Assembly (NCBI GenBank): GCA_964544865.1
Contig: CAZJDV010000089.1
Span: 1-9,733, forward strand
Source of the DNA: CAZJDV01 sp964544865
Lineage (GTDB): Bacteria; Chloroflexota; Dehalococcoidia; Lucifugimonadales; CAJWER01
Reading direction: 5' to 3'
Length of the DNA stretch: 9,733 nucleotides
The position numbers and the translations under genes are program-made. Position 1 is the stretch's first letter; each line of letters opens with the position of its first letter. The notes under the pieces were generated by a model that did not search any database, had not been told where the DNA came from, and was given only the letters and a program-made list of their open reading frames with translations. Shown in pieces: positions 1 through 6,677 of the stretch.

Positions 1-465
1 AGCTTTGAAGAAGACGACCGCCTGGCGCGCGGGTACAATACCGGCAGTTCGCCCAGATGGTCAACCGCACGGCCAATGCCCATCTGCGGCATGGGGTCGG
101 AAAGGGCGACAAGGTGAACTTGCATCTCACCAACTGGCCCGAATTCCTGTTCTTCTGGTTTACCACCACCAAGATCGACACGGTGATGATGCCCACAAAT
201 CTCTTGTCGACGCCCGAAGAGCTTAGCTACCCCGTCCATCACTCGGAGAGCGTGCTCTCCGTCACGCAGCCGAACCTGCTGCCGACGGTACATGCCATCC
301 GGGGAAGGTGTCCCAACCTGCGCCAGATAGCCTTGCCCGGGGTCCGGGCCGGCTCCCGAAGGGGCCGGACTCAACTCGCGATTCATCGAGGGGCAGCTGC
401 ACGAGCTGGCGGAAACCACGCTCGACCCGCTGGACGAGACGGCTATCGCACTCATCGGGGGGTGA
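1..465 (+). pseudogene. Truncated, frameshifted acyl-CoA synthetase (AMP-binding, CaiC-like), N-terminal part
   Basis: The frame through position 57 reads like the start of a class I adenylate-forming CoA ligase. After a YRQFAQMVNRTANA-type block come GVGKGDKVNLHLTNWPEFLF, KIDTVMMPTNLLSTPEELSY and SESVLSVTQPNLLPTVHAIR, all typical of crotonobetaine/fatty acid CoA ligases ahead of the ATP-binding motif. Between about 340 and 382 the reading jumps to the next frame (FIEGQLHELAETTLDPLDET, then AIALIGG). It meets TGA at 463-465, just where a real enzyme would continue into YTSGTTG. A family member has about 500-550 residues; here only the first quarter to third survives, and its 5' end lies outside the window. 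An active enzyme would activate a carboxylic acid to its acyl-CoA using ATP. The frameshift and the missing ATP-binding and C-terminal domains make it a relic. Confidence 0.8.
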
Positions 466-527
466 TCGTGGCGGACATGGAGATTGGGCCGAGTGCTAGA
501 TTTTCGGCCAACGCAACACCTGGTACA

Positions 528-533
528 GGGAGG
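528..533 (+). promoter_or_regulatory. Ribosome binding site of the Ldh2-family gene
   Basis: GGGAGG lies 5 bases before the GTG at 539-541. This decides for the GTG start over the in-frame ATG codons at 578 and 584, which have no comparable purine block in front of them. Confidence 0.6.
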
Positions 534-538
534 GCGCC

Positions 539-1549
539 GTGACAGTCCGAGACTTCAGTATCGACGAGCACCGCAAGATGAATATGCCGCCAGAGACCTT
601 CATCAGGGTACCGCACGGTGCGATGGAGGCGTTCGTCGCCAAGGTCGGGTCGACCGTGGGCCTGGACGGCGAGAAGGCCGCGCTGCTGGCCAGCCTTCTT
701 ACCGAAAACGACCTCAGGGGTACCTTCAGCCACGGCACCCAGGCTATCGCCAGGTATGCCCGTGCCATGCGAGACGGGTCGATCAACCCGTCACCGGAGG
801 TCCGCGTGGTCCGCGAGACCCACGTTAGCCTGATGGTCGATGGCGACGGCGGGCTGGGCTACTTTCCCGCCTATGAGGGCACGCTCCGGGCGATCGAAAA
901 GGCCAAGACGCAGGGCATGGCGGTCATGGTCACCCGGAACCACGGCCACATCGGTGCGGCAGGGATATACACTCGCATGACGCTGGAGCACGACCTGCTG
1001 TCGATGATCACCGGGGGGTCGCAGATGGATCTGCATCCCGGCCAGCCCGCGTACGTGCCCGCCATCGGATCGCCGTCTTCTTTCAGCGCGCCGGCCGGCG
1101 AGGAAGCCCCCTTCGTGCTGGACTTCGGGGCGCTCTTCGACCTTAGGACCTCGCCCCACTACGCCGAGGTTGTCGAATGGCTTCCGAGCACCGTCCTCCG
1201 GTGCATCGGCCTGGGGGTCGTGAGCAAGGTGTGGGGCGGGTTGCTGGCAGGACTGCCTGCGGACCCGACGCGCTCGTCGCCGGACGTATCCGGGTCTGCC
1301 TCTTTGCTAGTCACGTTCCAGATCGGTCTCTTCACCGACTCGGCCCAGTTCAAACGCGAAATGGACGAGTTCGTGCGAAGGGTAGGGAAGTTGGAGCCGC
1401 TGGCCGGGTTCGACAAGTCGCAGCTCGCGGGTGGGCCCGAGGCCGATCGGGAGCGGCAATACAAAGCCGAGGGCATTCCCGTGGGTCCGGAGCACCAGGC
1501 TAGCCTCGAGGGCGTGGCGGAGGAGCTACAAGTCGCGGTTCCCTGGTGA
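539..1549 (+). CDS. Ldh2/malate/ureidoglycolate-type NAD(P)-dependent dehydrogenase
   Basis: A 336-residue protein of the Ldh2 (MDH/LDH type 2, AllD-like) family, whose members oxidise 2-hydroxy acids, reduce cyclic imines or oxidise ureidoglycolate with NAD(P). The length fits the family (about 330-360). Seen in the sequence: NDLRGTFSHGTQAIARY at 57-73 with the family SHG signature at 64-66; VDGDGGLGYFPA at about 100-111; RNHGHIGAAGIYTRM at 133-147, matching the family N-H-x-GAAGYY block; and a C-terminal ERQYKAEGIPVGPEHQASL stretch matching the usual GErE...GIpl ending. The central GTNPIAFA-type nucleotide-binding segment is replaced by VPAIGSPSSFSAPAGEEAPF, so it is a divergent subgroup and its substrate cannot be named. 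The GTG start is supported by GGGAGG. If translation starts at 578 instead, the first 13 residues are lost. It stands alone, between a decayed ligase and a decayed oxidoreductase. I found no clear promoter in 466-538. Confidence 0.85.
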   Translation: MTVRDFSIDEHRKMNMPPETFIRVPHGAMEAFVAKVGSTVGLDGEKAALLASLLTENDLRGTFSHGTQAIARYARAMRDGSINPSPEVRVVRETHVSLMVDGDGGLGYFPAYEGTLRAIEKAKTQGMAVMVTRNHGHIGAAGIYTRMTLEHDLLSMITGGSQMDLHPGQPAYVPAIGSPSSFSAPAGEEAPFVLDFGALFDLRTSPHYAEVVEWLPSTVLRCIGLGVVSKVWGGLLAGLPADPTRSSPDVSGSASLLVTFQIGLFTDSAQFKREMDEFVRRVGKLEPLAGFDKSQLAGGPEADRERQYKAEGIPVGPEHQASLEGVAEELQVAVPW

Positions 1550-1696
1550 AGTGCCAGACGCCTCCCGAGAAACTTGGGGTCTGCGACACCGGGGCGTCTC
1601 TACGGCCCGACCCTATTCGCTATGCTCCATCCCTTCCCTTACTCAAGCGGAAGTCTAGGAAGGGGTCCGACCCGGAGGCCGTCACTCGCGCTTGAA

Positions 1697-1966
1697 CTAC
1701 ACCATCTCGTTGGCCCACCACTCCTGGCAGTAGAACTCCTTCTCGCTCACGTATTTCGCCCTGGACGGCACTATCTTGAGGCTCCGGTTGCTGGGCAGCT
1801 TGTTGGTAGCATGGCCGTTGCGGTGGGACTCTCGCAAGGCGATGGCGATCTCCAGGGGTTTCGGATCACGTCGCCGTTGCACCTCGGCTCGATCCCCTGG
1901 TTCAGCGCTACCAACACCGAACGCACGCCAGCGGCGTGGCGGGTCGAGAGGAGAGCCAGCCCTCTG
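1697..1966 (-). pseudogene. C-terminal remnant of a Gfo/Idh/MocA-family oxidoreductase, frameshifted
   Basis: Read on the minus strand, the upstream part gives ALLSTRHAAGVRSVLVALNQ then GIEPRCNGDVIRN. After a one-frame shift near 1868 it continues with PLEIAIALRESHRNGHATNK, then LPSNRSLKIVPSRAKYVSEK, and stops at TAG (1699-1697). The order 'ai..G.ep.c.Ged..r.pLEiA.AlreShr.G...LPl.dRSLkivp' is the usual C-terminal end of Gfo/Idh/MocA dehydrogenases. These NAD(P)-dependent enzymes act on sugars, inositol or related cyclic alcohols. Nothing of the Rossmann N-terminal half is visible toward higher coordinates, where the reading is broken by stops. The assignment comes from motif resemblance only. 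The last ~20 residues, rich in E, Y and W, match nothing else I know. Confidence 0.55.
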
Positions 1967-2289
1967 TGCTCTTAGGACAGAAGACTGCCCCTGCGTCAAG
2001 ACATCTATCGCCCTGCTGGGTCACCTACGACGCCAACTCGGGACCGACCTCAGGCGAATGATCCGCCTCGGGATGGCCGGAGACAGATTCTGGTCGGCGT
2101 CACTGGGCCAGTCACTGCGGTGCTGCAGGCTGTCTCCCTGGGCGTGGGTGTGGGTGCCCTCGATGCGCCCAGCGGCCACGCCCGTCCACGACAGAGGTCC
2201 TTGGTACTGTGGCCCCGTGCCATGCCATTGCCCGGCTTCATCCCGTCGCTCCCACGCCGAGGCGCGACGCCCCTGACAGCCTTCCGCAC
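1967..2289. other. Gene-poor stretch between two remnants
   Basis: No reading frame here looks like a known protein on either strand, and I see no promoter, tRNA or strong hairpin. It lies between the Gfo/Idh/MocA relic and the IS630 relic. It may be the eroded 5' half of the insertion sequence, but no N-terminal helix-turn-helix or first catalytic aspartate can be recognised. Confidence 0.4.
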
Positions 2290-2547
2290 AACAGGCAAGC
2301 CGACTGGCGCCCACTGGTGCACTTCCACTACACGCCCACACACGCCTCGTGGCTGAACCAGATCGAGGTCTGGTTCAGCATCTTGACACAGGCCGTACTG
2401 CGGCACCTGAGCGCCACGAATCCCAGGCAGGTCTGTAAGGCCATCAACCGATTCACCAATACCCAGAACGAGAACCCAACGCCTTTCGAGTGGACCAAGA
2501 GTGCGGTGCATCCTGGCAGCCTCAAACAATATTACGCTGCCTTGTGA
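2290..2547 (+). pseudogene. IS630-family transposase, C-terminal remnant
   Basis: The frame ending at TGA 2545-2547 contains LVHFHYTPTHASWLNQIEVW, followed by FSILTQAVLRHLSATN, FTNTQNENPTPFEWTKSA and SLKQYYAAL. This is the last third of an IS630/Tc1-mariner-like DDE transposase. HFTPT.ASWLNQ(I/V)E.WF carries the third acidic catalytic residue (the E codon is 2365-2367), and the HNENP.PF.WT block is the usual ending. The D...D part of the active site is absent and the sequence upstream of about 2310 no longer resembles the family. It is therefore a dead fragment, not a working element. I could not identify terminal inverted repeats or a TA target duplication. It shows that insertion-sequence activity helped to break up this region. 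Confidence 0.8.
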
Positions 2548-2778
2548 TAGTAGATACTAGGTGGAAATCAGCCGGAATTCACTCAGGACGAGAAAGAGGC
2601 CAGGAAGGTCGTCAGAGACCTTCGCGATCTGCTATGCTCGAGCGAGGACGCATGAGGACCTCAGCCCAAAACGCATAGCGAAGGGCCCCCTCGTATTCAA
2701 CTTCTGTCGACAGGGGCGAGAGACGGAACTGCTCCGTCAGGCCTACGATCGGCTGGATTGTGAGCGCGCTCCGGTGAT
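2548..2778. other. Noncoding stretch with one small hairpin
   Basis: No recognisable gene. A 7-bp perfect stem, GAAGGTC at 2604-2610 with GACCTTC at 2617-2623 and a 6-base loop, has no T-tract after it and so is not a convincing terminator. A short open stretch (EFTQDEKEARKVVRDLRDLL, ending in TGA) runs through the hairpin and looks protein-like. It is too short to assign. Confidence 0.35.
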
Positions 2779-2925
2779 TTGACGACATTCGTGAGCGCAA
2801 CTACTATGGCTTTGGTCGAGGATGGTGAAGAGCTTGAGGCCAGGCAGCTTGATGTGGGGATTCCGGGATCTAGCAGGATGACCGTGGCGCACGATCCGGT
2901 AAGAGCGAGGGCGGGGAAAGGAGGC
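2779..2925 (+). promoter_or_regulatory. Promoter/leader repeat, copy A (ahead of PHP-sialidase operon)
   Basis: TTGACG at 2779-2784, a 17-base spacer and TACTAT at 2802-2807 form a near-consensus sigma-70-type promoter. After 10 more bases comes GAGGATG (2818-2824), then CAGCTTGATGTGGGGA at 2845-2860. The same parts at the same distances occur in copies C (from 5623) and B (from 7560). A and B also share TTCGTG in the spacer, GGCT right after the -10, and weaker similarity as far as the GGCGGGGAAAGGAGGC stretch. Transcription would begin near 2814, leaving about 520 bases before the PHP start at 3332. Either the leader is long or sequence was inserted between promoter and gene. The promoter reading rests on hexamers and spacing; function is inferred. 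Confidence 0.65.
2822..2881 (+). other. Possible 19-residue leader peptide in copy A
   Basis: The ATG inside GAGGATG opens a 19-codon frame, MVKSLRPGSLMWGFRDLAG, ending in TGA at 2879-2881. Its start would be only about 8 bases after the predicted transcription start, so it would need nearly leaderless translation. Copy B encodes a matching CLRPDTLIWGVPG one frame away from its own ATG, and copy C encodes MARSLEASSWKWSI from the equivalent ATG. The shared LRP..L.WG core, with AGG in A and CGT in B for the same arginine, hints at coding descent. Whether it is translated today is open. Confidence 0.25.
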
Positions 2926-2952
2926 ACTGCAGTCGGCAACTGCCTCCAGTGC
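2920..2952 (+). promoter_or_regulatory. Overlapping alternative hairpins in the copy A leader
   Basis: GGAGGCA (2920-2926) can pair with TGCCTCC (2941-2947). GCAGT (2929-2933) can pair with ACTGC (2939-2943), and GCACTG (2924-2929) with CAGTGC (2947-2952). The three pairings exclude each other in part, as in an RNA switch or attenuator. No U-tract follows, so a terminator is not shown. Regulatory use is inference. Confidence 0.3.
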
Positions 2953-3320
2953 ACGGCTTCTACTGGCTCCTGGCGACCAGACAGGACCGAAATCATCGGT
3001 GGCTGATGCTAACAACGGCCTGTCAGGCAGGGCGCCGGCAGATTGAAACGAGCAATGGAGGCCCACCGAGTGTGGTCCCAGCAGGTGAACGTCGTGGACC
3101 CGCGTATCAAGTTGACCCTTCAATAGAGCACGCGGAGGAGGCAGGGTCTATGATGGGCGGGTGGAGTGGACCCAGCCAGCGGAGGCGCCTCGCAGAGTTG
3201 ATGAGGACCAAGGTCGCTCGCGTATCAAAGCGTCCCATGCCAGGATGCCTCGTGGTCTGGGGAGTCCCGACTCAAGTGCCGCCACTGCGGGGTCTATGTG
3301 CGTCCCGGAGTGAACCGATC
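2953..3320. other. Leader or intergenic DNA before the PHP gene
   Basis: No supported gene. One short frame reads KRAMEAHRVWSQQVNVVDPR then IKLTLQ and ends with TAG at 3124-3126; it looks protein-like but I do not recognise it. A second, out-of-frame stretch near 3265-3310 gives KCRHCGVYVRP, a CxxC pattern with no intact gene around it. The segment probably contains further gene debris lying in the untranslated leader of the operon. Confidence 0.35.
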
Positions 3321-3325
3321 AGGGA
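3321..3325 (+). promoter_or_regulatory. Ribosome binding site of the PHP gene
   Basis: AGGGA stands 6 bases before the ATG at 3332 and supports that start. Confidence 0.55.
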
Positions 3326-3331
3326 ACAACA

Positions 3332-4252
3332 ATGGGCGAGGTGAAATGGTTCAAAGGCAACATCCACACCCACACTACCGAATCGGACGGGGACGCCGAG
3401 CCCGAGAAGGTGGTGAGCTGGTACCGCCGCCATGGCTACGATTTCCTGGTACTCAGTGACCACAATCGCCTGACCGTGTTCGAATATGGCGAGAGCAAAC
3501 GCCGCCTCCGGCGTCCCCTTTTGATACTCGGGGAGGAGGTCACAGTCCCGCTCAGGGACGGCACGGGGCCGGTGCACCTCGGTGGAATCGGTATCTCCAG
3601 GTTGGTTGAGCCCATCGACGCCGGTGAAGTGGTGCCCACCATGCAGGCCAATGTTGACGCCATTCGGCGGGCGGGGGGCATCGCCTGCATCTACCATCCA
3701 AACTATAAGTGGGCCTTCGACCACGAGGCCATAAATCAGGTGACCGGAGCCAGCCTCCTCGAGGTGTACAATGGCGTCCTGACGACCAACGTCTACGGCG
3801 GTGTGGGCAAGCCCAGCTACGACGAGATATGGGATGGCGTGCTCGGCGCAGGCAGAGTCATATTCGGCGTGGCAACCGACGACTCCCATCACTACGGTGA
3901 CTTCGCCTTCGACAAGGCCAACCCGGGGCGCGGCTGGGTCGTGGTGCGCGCCCCGGAGCTCTCCGAGGGGGCCATCGTCAATTCGCTGGCAATCGGTGAC
4001 TTCTACTCATCCACAGGTGTAGAGCTCTCTGAGCTCGAGGCCTCCCAGGAGCACATCCGCCTGAAGATCGAACAGAAGGGCACGCTGGTCTATACGACCA
4101 GGTTCACAGGCCGTAAAGGGACCCTCCTGGCCGAGGTGGCCGGCACGGAGCCGGAGTACCGCATGCGCGGGGACGAGGGCTACGTCCGCGGTGTGGTGCA
4201 TGCGTCGGGCGGCATTAGGGCCTGGACCCAGCCGGTCCACATCAAAGGATGA
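3332..4252 (+). CDS. PHP-domain metal-dependent hydrolase
   Basis: A 306-residue protein with an N-terminal PHP (polymerase and histidinol phosphatase) domain. These domains bind two or three metal ions and hydrolyse phosphate esters such as histidinol phosphate or nucleotide phosphates. The metal ligands are present in order: GNIHTHTTESDG (H12, H14, D19), LSDHN (D43, H44), GEEV (E68), IYHPNY (H122) and GVATDDSHH (D184, H186). The domain thus looks catalytically complete. Residues from about 205 to 306 form a beta-rich tail (GFYSSTG-like DFYSSTG, then strands), as in stand-alone PHP proteins linked to carbohydrate loci. There is no signal peptide or membrane segment, so it should act in the cytoplasm. 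Only 39 bp separate it from the sialidase-like gene, so the two probably share a transcript, perhaps from copy A of the repeated promoter. The substrate cannot be read from the sequence. Confidence 0.85.
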   Translation: MGEVKWFKGNIHTHTTESDGDAEPEKVVSWYRRHGYDFLVLSDHNRLTVFEYGESKRRLRRPLLILGEEVTVPLRDGTGPVHLGGIGISRLVEPIDAGEVVPTMQANVDAIRRAGGIACIYHPNYKWAFDHEAINQVTGASLLEVYNGVLTTNVYGGVGKPSYDEIWDGVLGAGRVIFGVATDDSHHYGDFAFDKANPGRGWVVVRAPELSEGAIVNSLAIGDFYSSTGVELSELEASQEHIRLKIEQKGTLVYTTRFTGRKGTLLAEVAGTEPEYRMRGDEGYVRGVVHASGGIRAWTQPVHIKG

Positions 4253-4291
4253 CGCTCGTGGCCTTGGCGTCGGGGCCAGAGGCATCACTTT

Positions 4292-5434
4292 ATGAAGACG
4301 AGTGAGACCGCCAGGCATGTGACGATAAGCGGAGGTGCGGATACGATCTATTACAGAAGGCATCTGCCGATAATGAGCGGCGTCTACAGGCCCCTGGAGA
4401 CGCGGCGGTTCGTGGTGACGGCCATGGGCGGCTACTGGCCGGTGGTCCAGAGACTCCCGAACGGTCACCTTGGCGTGGTGACGCGTGACGGCGATTTCCA
4501 TGTCGGGCAAAGGGGCCGCCTTGTGATCCTGACCTCCCCCGACGGCGGAGAGTCTTGGAGCCACTCCACGGTCATCTCCGGCGAGGGCTCCGACAACCGC
4601 AACCCTGCTTTCGGCGTTGCCGCGGACGGGACCTTGCTAGTGTCGTTCATCAAGCAGGTCAACTACACAGCAGGGCACTACGACAGGCAGAGGGGTTTGC
4701 CCACGCCAGGGCACTACAAGGACAGGCAGAAGGGTCTGCCCACGCCCCTGTACATCTCCCGCTCCGAGGACAACGGCGCCACGTGGAGTCCCGGAGAGCT
4801 GGCGAAGGTTGATGGCCGGGAGTCGTGGCCCGTGAGCTCGCCCTTCGGCAAGATGGTGACACTGGAAGACGGCACCGTCCTCATGTCCTACTACTTGTCC
4901 GCGACGGCTTTCCTCATACGGTCCCACGATGGCGGGCGCGCATGGGTCGACCGCGTCGCGCTGGCGAAGGGCTTTGGCGAGACTGCGCTATGTCACCTCG
5001 GCGGCCAACGCTTCGTGGCAATGCTCCGGAGCGCAACCGAGGGCGACCGCGGCCTGTGGCAGACTGATTCTGAAGACGGGGGTTATACCTGGACCGAGCC
5101 GCGCCGGATCACCCCTGACATGGAGCACCCCGGAGATGTGATAAGGCTGAGGGATGGCCGGCTCCTGCTCACCTACGGCCGACGGGTAACGCCATATGGG
5201 ATTCAGGGAATGATCAGCCGTGACGACGGCAGGACGTGGGACGCCGACAACAAAGTCCTGCTCGTGGCGGATAGCGGCGATTTCGACCAGGGCTATCCAA
5301 GCAGCATTCAGCGGGATGACGGTGCTATCGTCACCGTCTACTATTCCACCGAGCTGCACGTGAGCAGACGGCCTCGACCGGACGTGTTGGGAGTCCACGG
5401 CGCGGCGGTCATCTACCGTCCGGAGGACTTGTGA
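4292..5434 (+). CDS. BNR/Asp-box sialidase-like beta-propeller
   Basis: A 380-residue protein of the sialidase/neuraminidase superfamily fold. Five Asp boxes (S-x-D-x-G-x-x-W) stand at residues 82-89 (SPDGGESW), 158-165 (SEDNGATW), 211-218 (SHDGGRAW), 260-267 (SEDGGYTW) and 309-316 (SRDDGRTW). They mark the blades of a beta-propeller. NRNPAF near 102-107, LRS near 245 and YPSSIQRDDGAIVTVYY near the end are typical of the family. No secretion signal is visible, so unlike classical sialidases it is probably cytoplasmic and may act on an imported or intracellular sugar; the substrate is unknown. The ATG is preceded by AGAGG at 4278-4282, 9 bases away. Residues 128-152 are a tandem duplication (GHYDRQRGLPTP, then GHYKDRQKGLPTP), which is an oddity. 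It probably forms an operon with the upstream PHP gene. Confidence 0.85.
   Translation: MKTSETARHVTISGGADTIYYRRHLPIMSGVYRPLETRRFVVTAMGGYWPVVQRLPNGHLGVVTRDGDFHVGQRGRLVILTSPDGGESWSHSTVISGEGSDNRNPAFGVAADGTLLVSFIKQVNYTAGHYDRQRGLPTPGHYKDRQKGLPTPLYISRSEDNGATWSPGELAKVDGRESWPVSSPFGKMVTLEDGTVLMSYYLSATAFLIRSHDGGRAWVDRVALAKGFGETALCHLGGQRFVAMLRSATEGDRGLWQTDSEDGGYTWTEPRRITPDMEHPGDVIRLRDGRLLLTYGRRVTPYGIQGMISRDDGRTWDADNKVLLVADSGDFDQGYPSSIQRDDGAIVTVYYSTELHVSRRPRPDVLGVHGAAVIYRPEDL
4671..4745 (+). repeat. In-frame tandem duplication inside the sialidase-like gene
   Basis: Copy 1 (4671-4706, 36 bases) and copy 2 (4707-4745, 39 bases) both begin CAGGGCACTAC and end GCCCACGC. They differ by an AAG insertion and two substitutions. 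The protein shows GHYDRQRGLPTP followed by GHYKDRQKGLPTP at 128-152, between the first and second Asp boxes, so it would lengthen a loop of the propeller. Confidence 0.9.
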
Positions 5435-5622
5435 CTCGCGTTGCAGTCCGCCAGGGCCGATGCGAGATGGAATCCGCCACAACCTCACAGGTTTGACACA
5501 GCGCGGTTCTAAGGAATGGTGGTGTGTCATTGTCATGAGGAGCCTCAGCCGGGGTATGGCCGGGTTGGCAGTGCGAGTCGTTTGGGACACGATCTGGGAG
5601 TCCAGTGGGCACGATAGCGTGA

Positions 5623-5705
5623 TTGACGGCGCTCCGGGTTGTCCGTACAATCGACAGCGTCAAGGATGGCGCGTTCTTTGGAAGCTAGCAGTTGGAAATG
5701 GAGTA
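5623..5705 (+). promoter_or_regulatory. Promoter/leader repeat, copy C (ahead of the isomerase)
   Basis: TTGACG at 5623-5628, 17 bases and TACAAT at 5646-5651 match the sigma-70 consensus in 5 of 6 positions in each box, with ideal spacing. AAGGATG follows at 5662-5668, after the same 10-base gap as in copies A and B. CAGTTGGAAATGGA begins at 5689, 38 bases after the -10, as in copy A. Between these blocks the copy has diverged more than A and B have from each other. Transcription from about 5658 gives a leader of roughly 170 bases before the isomerase ATG at 5829. Confidence 0.7.
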
Positions 5706-5772
5706 TCTCGGATCAAGACTACATTAACGGAGCAGTAAGAAACAGGACCCCGCTCCCGCTTAAGGTCGTCGA

Positions 5773-5792
5773 CCACGGCATCGGGGCCGTGG
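5773..5792 (+). promoter_or_regulatory. GC-rich hairpin in the isomerase leader
   Basis: CCACGGC (5773-5779) and GCCGTGG (5786-5792) form a perfect 7-bp stem with a 6-base loop. It ends 36 bases before the ATG at 5829. A 7-bp hairpin of unrelated sequence ends 38 bases before the glycosidase ATG. No T-tract follows, so it is more likely a leader structure than a terminator. Confidence 0.35.
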
Positions 5793-5828
5793 CCCGGAAT
5801 CTTGGGGACGCCGGGTACCCGAGTCAAG

Positions 5829-6677
5829 ATGCAAGTCGCGCTCAACTCCAAGTTTTTCGACAACCTCTCGGTAGAGCGGCTCGGCGAAAAGGCCGTCGAG
5901 CTCGGCTACGACGGGATCGATGTAAACGTGCGCCCCGGCCATCCTGTGAACCCTGGCAACGCGCTGGTCGCTCTCCCAAGAGCCGTGAGGCACTGGCAGA
6001 AGCAAGGGCTGGCATGCCCGCTGGCCACCGCGCCGGTCAGCTTCACCGATCCCGGCAGCCCCAACGCGGAGCCGCTGTATGCTGCCTGTGCGGAGGCCGG
6101 TATCCCACGGCTGAAGATCGGGTTCTGGGGATTCATCCCCGGCGGCGACTACTGGAGCGCGGTGGATGCCGCACGGACCGCTCTAGAGGGCTTTGCGAGG
6201 CACAGCCAGCGGTTCGGTGTGCAGACCTGCTACCAGGTGCACAGCGGCCCCAACCTGGGATCGAACTGCGCGGGTCTGGCGCACCTCATCAGGGGTTTCG
6301 ATGCCCGACACGTGGGCGCTTATCCGGACACCGGCCATCTGGCGCTCGACGGCGAGGACTGGGACATGGGGTTTGCCATGGTCCAGGAACACCTGTCGGT
6401 TGTGGGGATCAAGGACGCTCGCCATGTCCCTCAGCCTCTCGGGCAGGTCCCACGATACACGCCCAGGTTTGTGAAGCTTGGGGAAGGCAGCATCGACTGG
6501 CGCAGGTGCCTTGCCGCCCTTCGAAGAGTTGGATTCGATGGCCCGTTGTCGGTCCATACGGAGTATGAATTCGACGAATCGATCATTCGCCGGGTCGGCT
6601 ACAATGACACCGCCCCGCCGAACCTGGAAGAGTGGGCGAAAGCAGACGCTGCTTTTCTGAGAAATGAGCTGACCTAA
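5829..6677 (+). CDS. Sugar-phosphate isomerase/epimerase-like TIM barrel
   Basis: A 282-residue member of the AP-endonuclease family 2 / xylose-isomerase-like TIM-barrel superfamily, which holds sugar and inosose epimerases, isomerases and dehydratases that use a divalent metal. Seen: MQVALNSKFF and AVELGYDGIDVNV (strand 1 and the GydGiDv block, 22-34); IPRLKIGFWGF (92-102); TCYQVHSG (133-140); HVGAYPDTGHLALDGEDW (161-178) with probable metal ligands D167 and H170; VVGIKDAR (191-198); GEGSIDWRRCLAALRRVGFDG (218-238); and LSVHTEYEF (240-248) with the C-terminal acidic ligand E245. The length is normal. A TTG at 5802 is in frame, but ATG 5829 matches the usual first strand, so I chose it. No strong ribosome binding site precedes it. 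The gene stands alone under copy C of the repeated promoter. Confidence 0.85.
   Translation: MQVALNSKFFDNLSVERLGEKAVELGYDGIDVNVRPGHPVNPGNALVALPRAVRHWQKQGLACPLATAPVSFTDPGSPNAEPLYAACAEAGIPRLKIGFWGFIPGGDYWSAVDAARTALEGFARHSQRFGVQTCYQVHSGPNLGSNCAGLAHLIRGFDARHVGAYPDTGHLALDGEDWDMGFAMVQEHLSVVGIKDARHVPQPLGQVPRYTPRFVKLGEGSIDWRRCLAALRRVGFDGPLSVHTEYEFDESIIRRVGYNDTAPPNLEEWAKADAAFLRNELT

Noticed and set aside
1556..1599. Inverted repeat AGACGCC...GGCGTCT after the dehydrogenase gene, considered as a terminator
   Set aside because: The 30-base loop and lack of a T-tract make a terminator unlikely.
2779..3006. Open frame beginning TTFVSATTMALVEDG, similar to VFVGDTTMALAKD at 7560
   Set aside because: The similarity is explained by the shared promoter DNA (TTGACG-N17-TACNAT and what follows). 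The frame starts inside the -35 box, so it is not a gene.
3256..3312. CxxC stretch KCRHCGVYVRP just before the PHP start, and a second, YRCAWCRRV, near 7010-7036
   Set aside because: They look like zinc-ribbon scraps, but neither lies in an open frame long enough for a domain and they do not resemble each other beyond CxxC.
3272..3892. 206-codon minus-strand open frame opposite the PHP gene
   Set aside because: GC-rich antisense shadow. The plus strand carries all metal-binding motifs of the PHP family.
5639..6568. 309-codon plus-strand open frame overlapping the isomerase
   Set aside because: Arginine- and proline-rich shadow of the isomerase gene. Only its first codons, at the repeated ATG (5666), could matter as a leader peptide.
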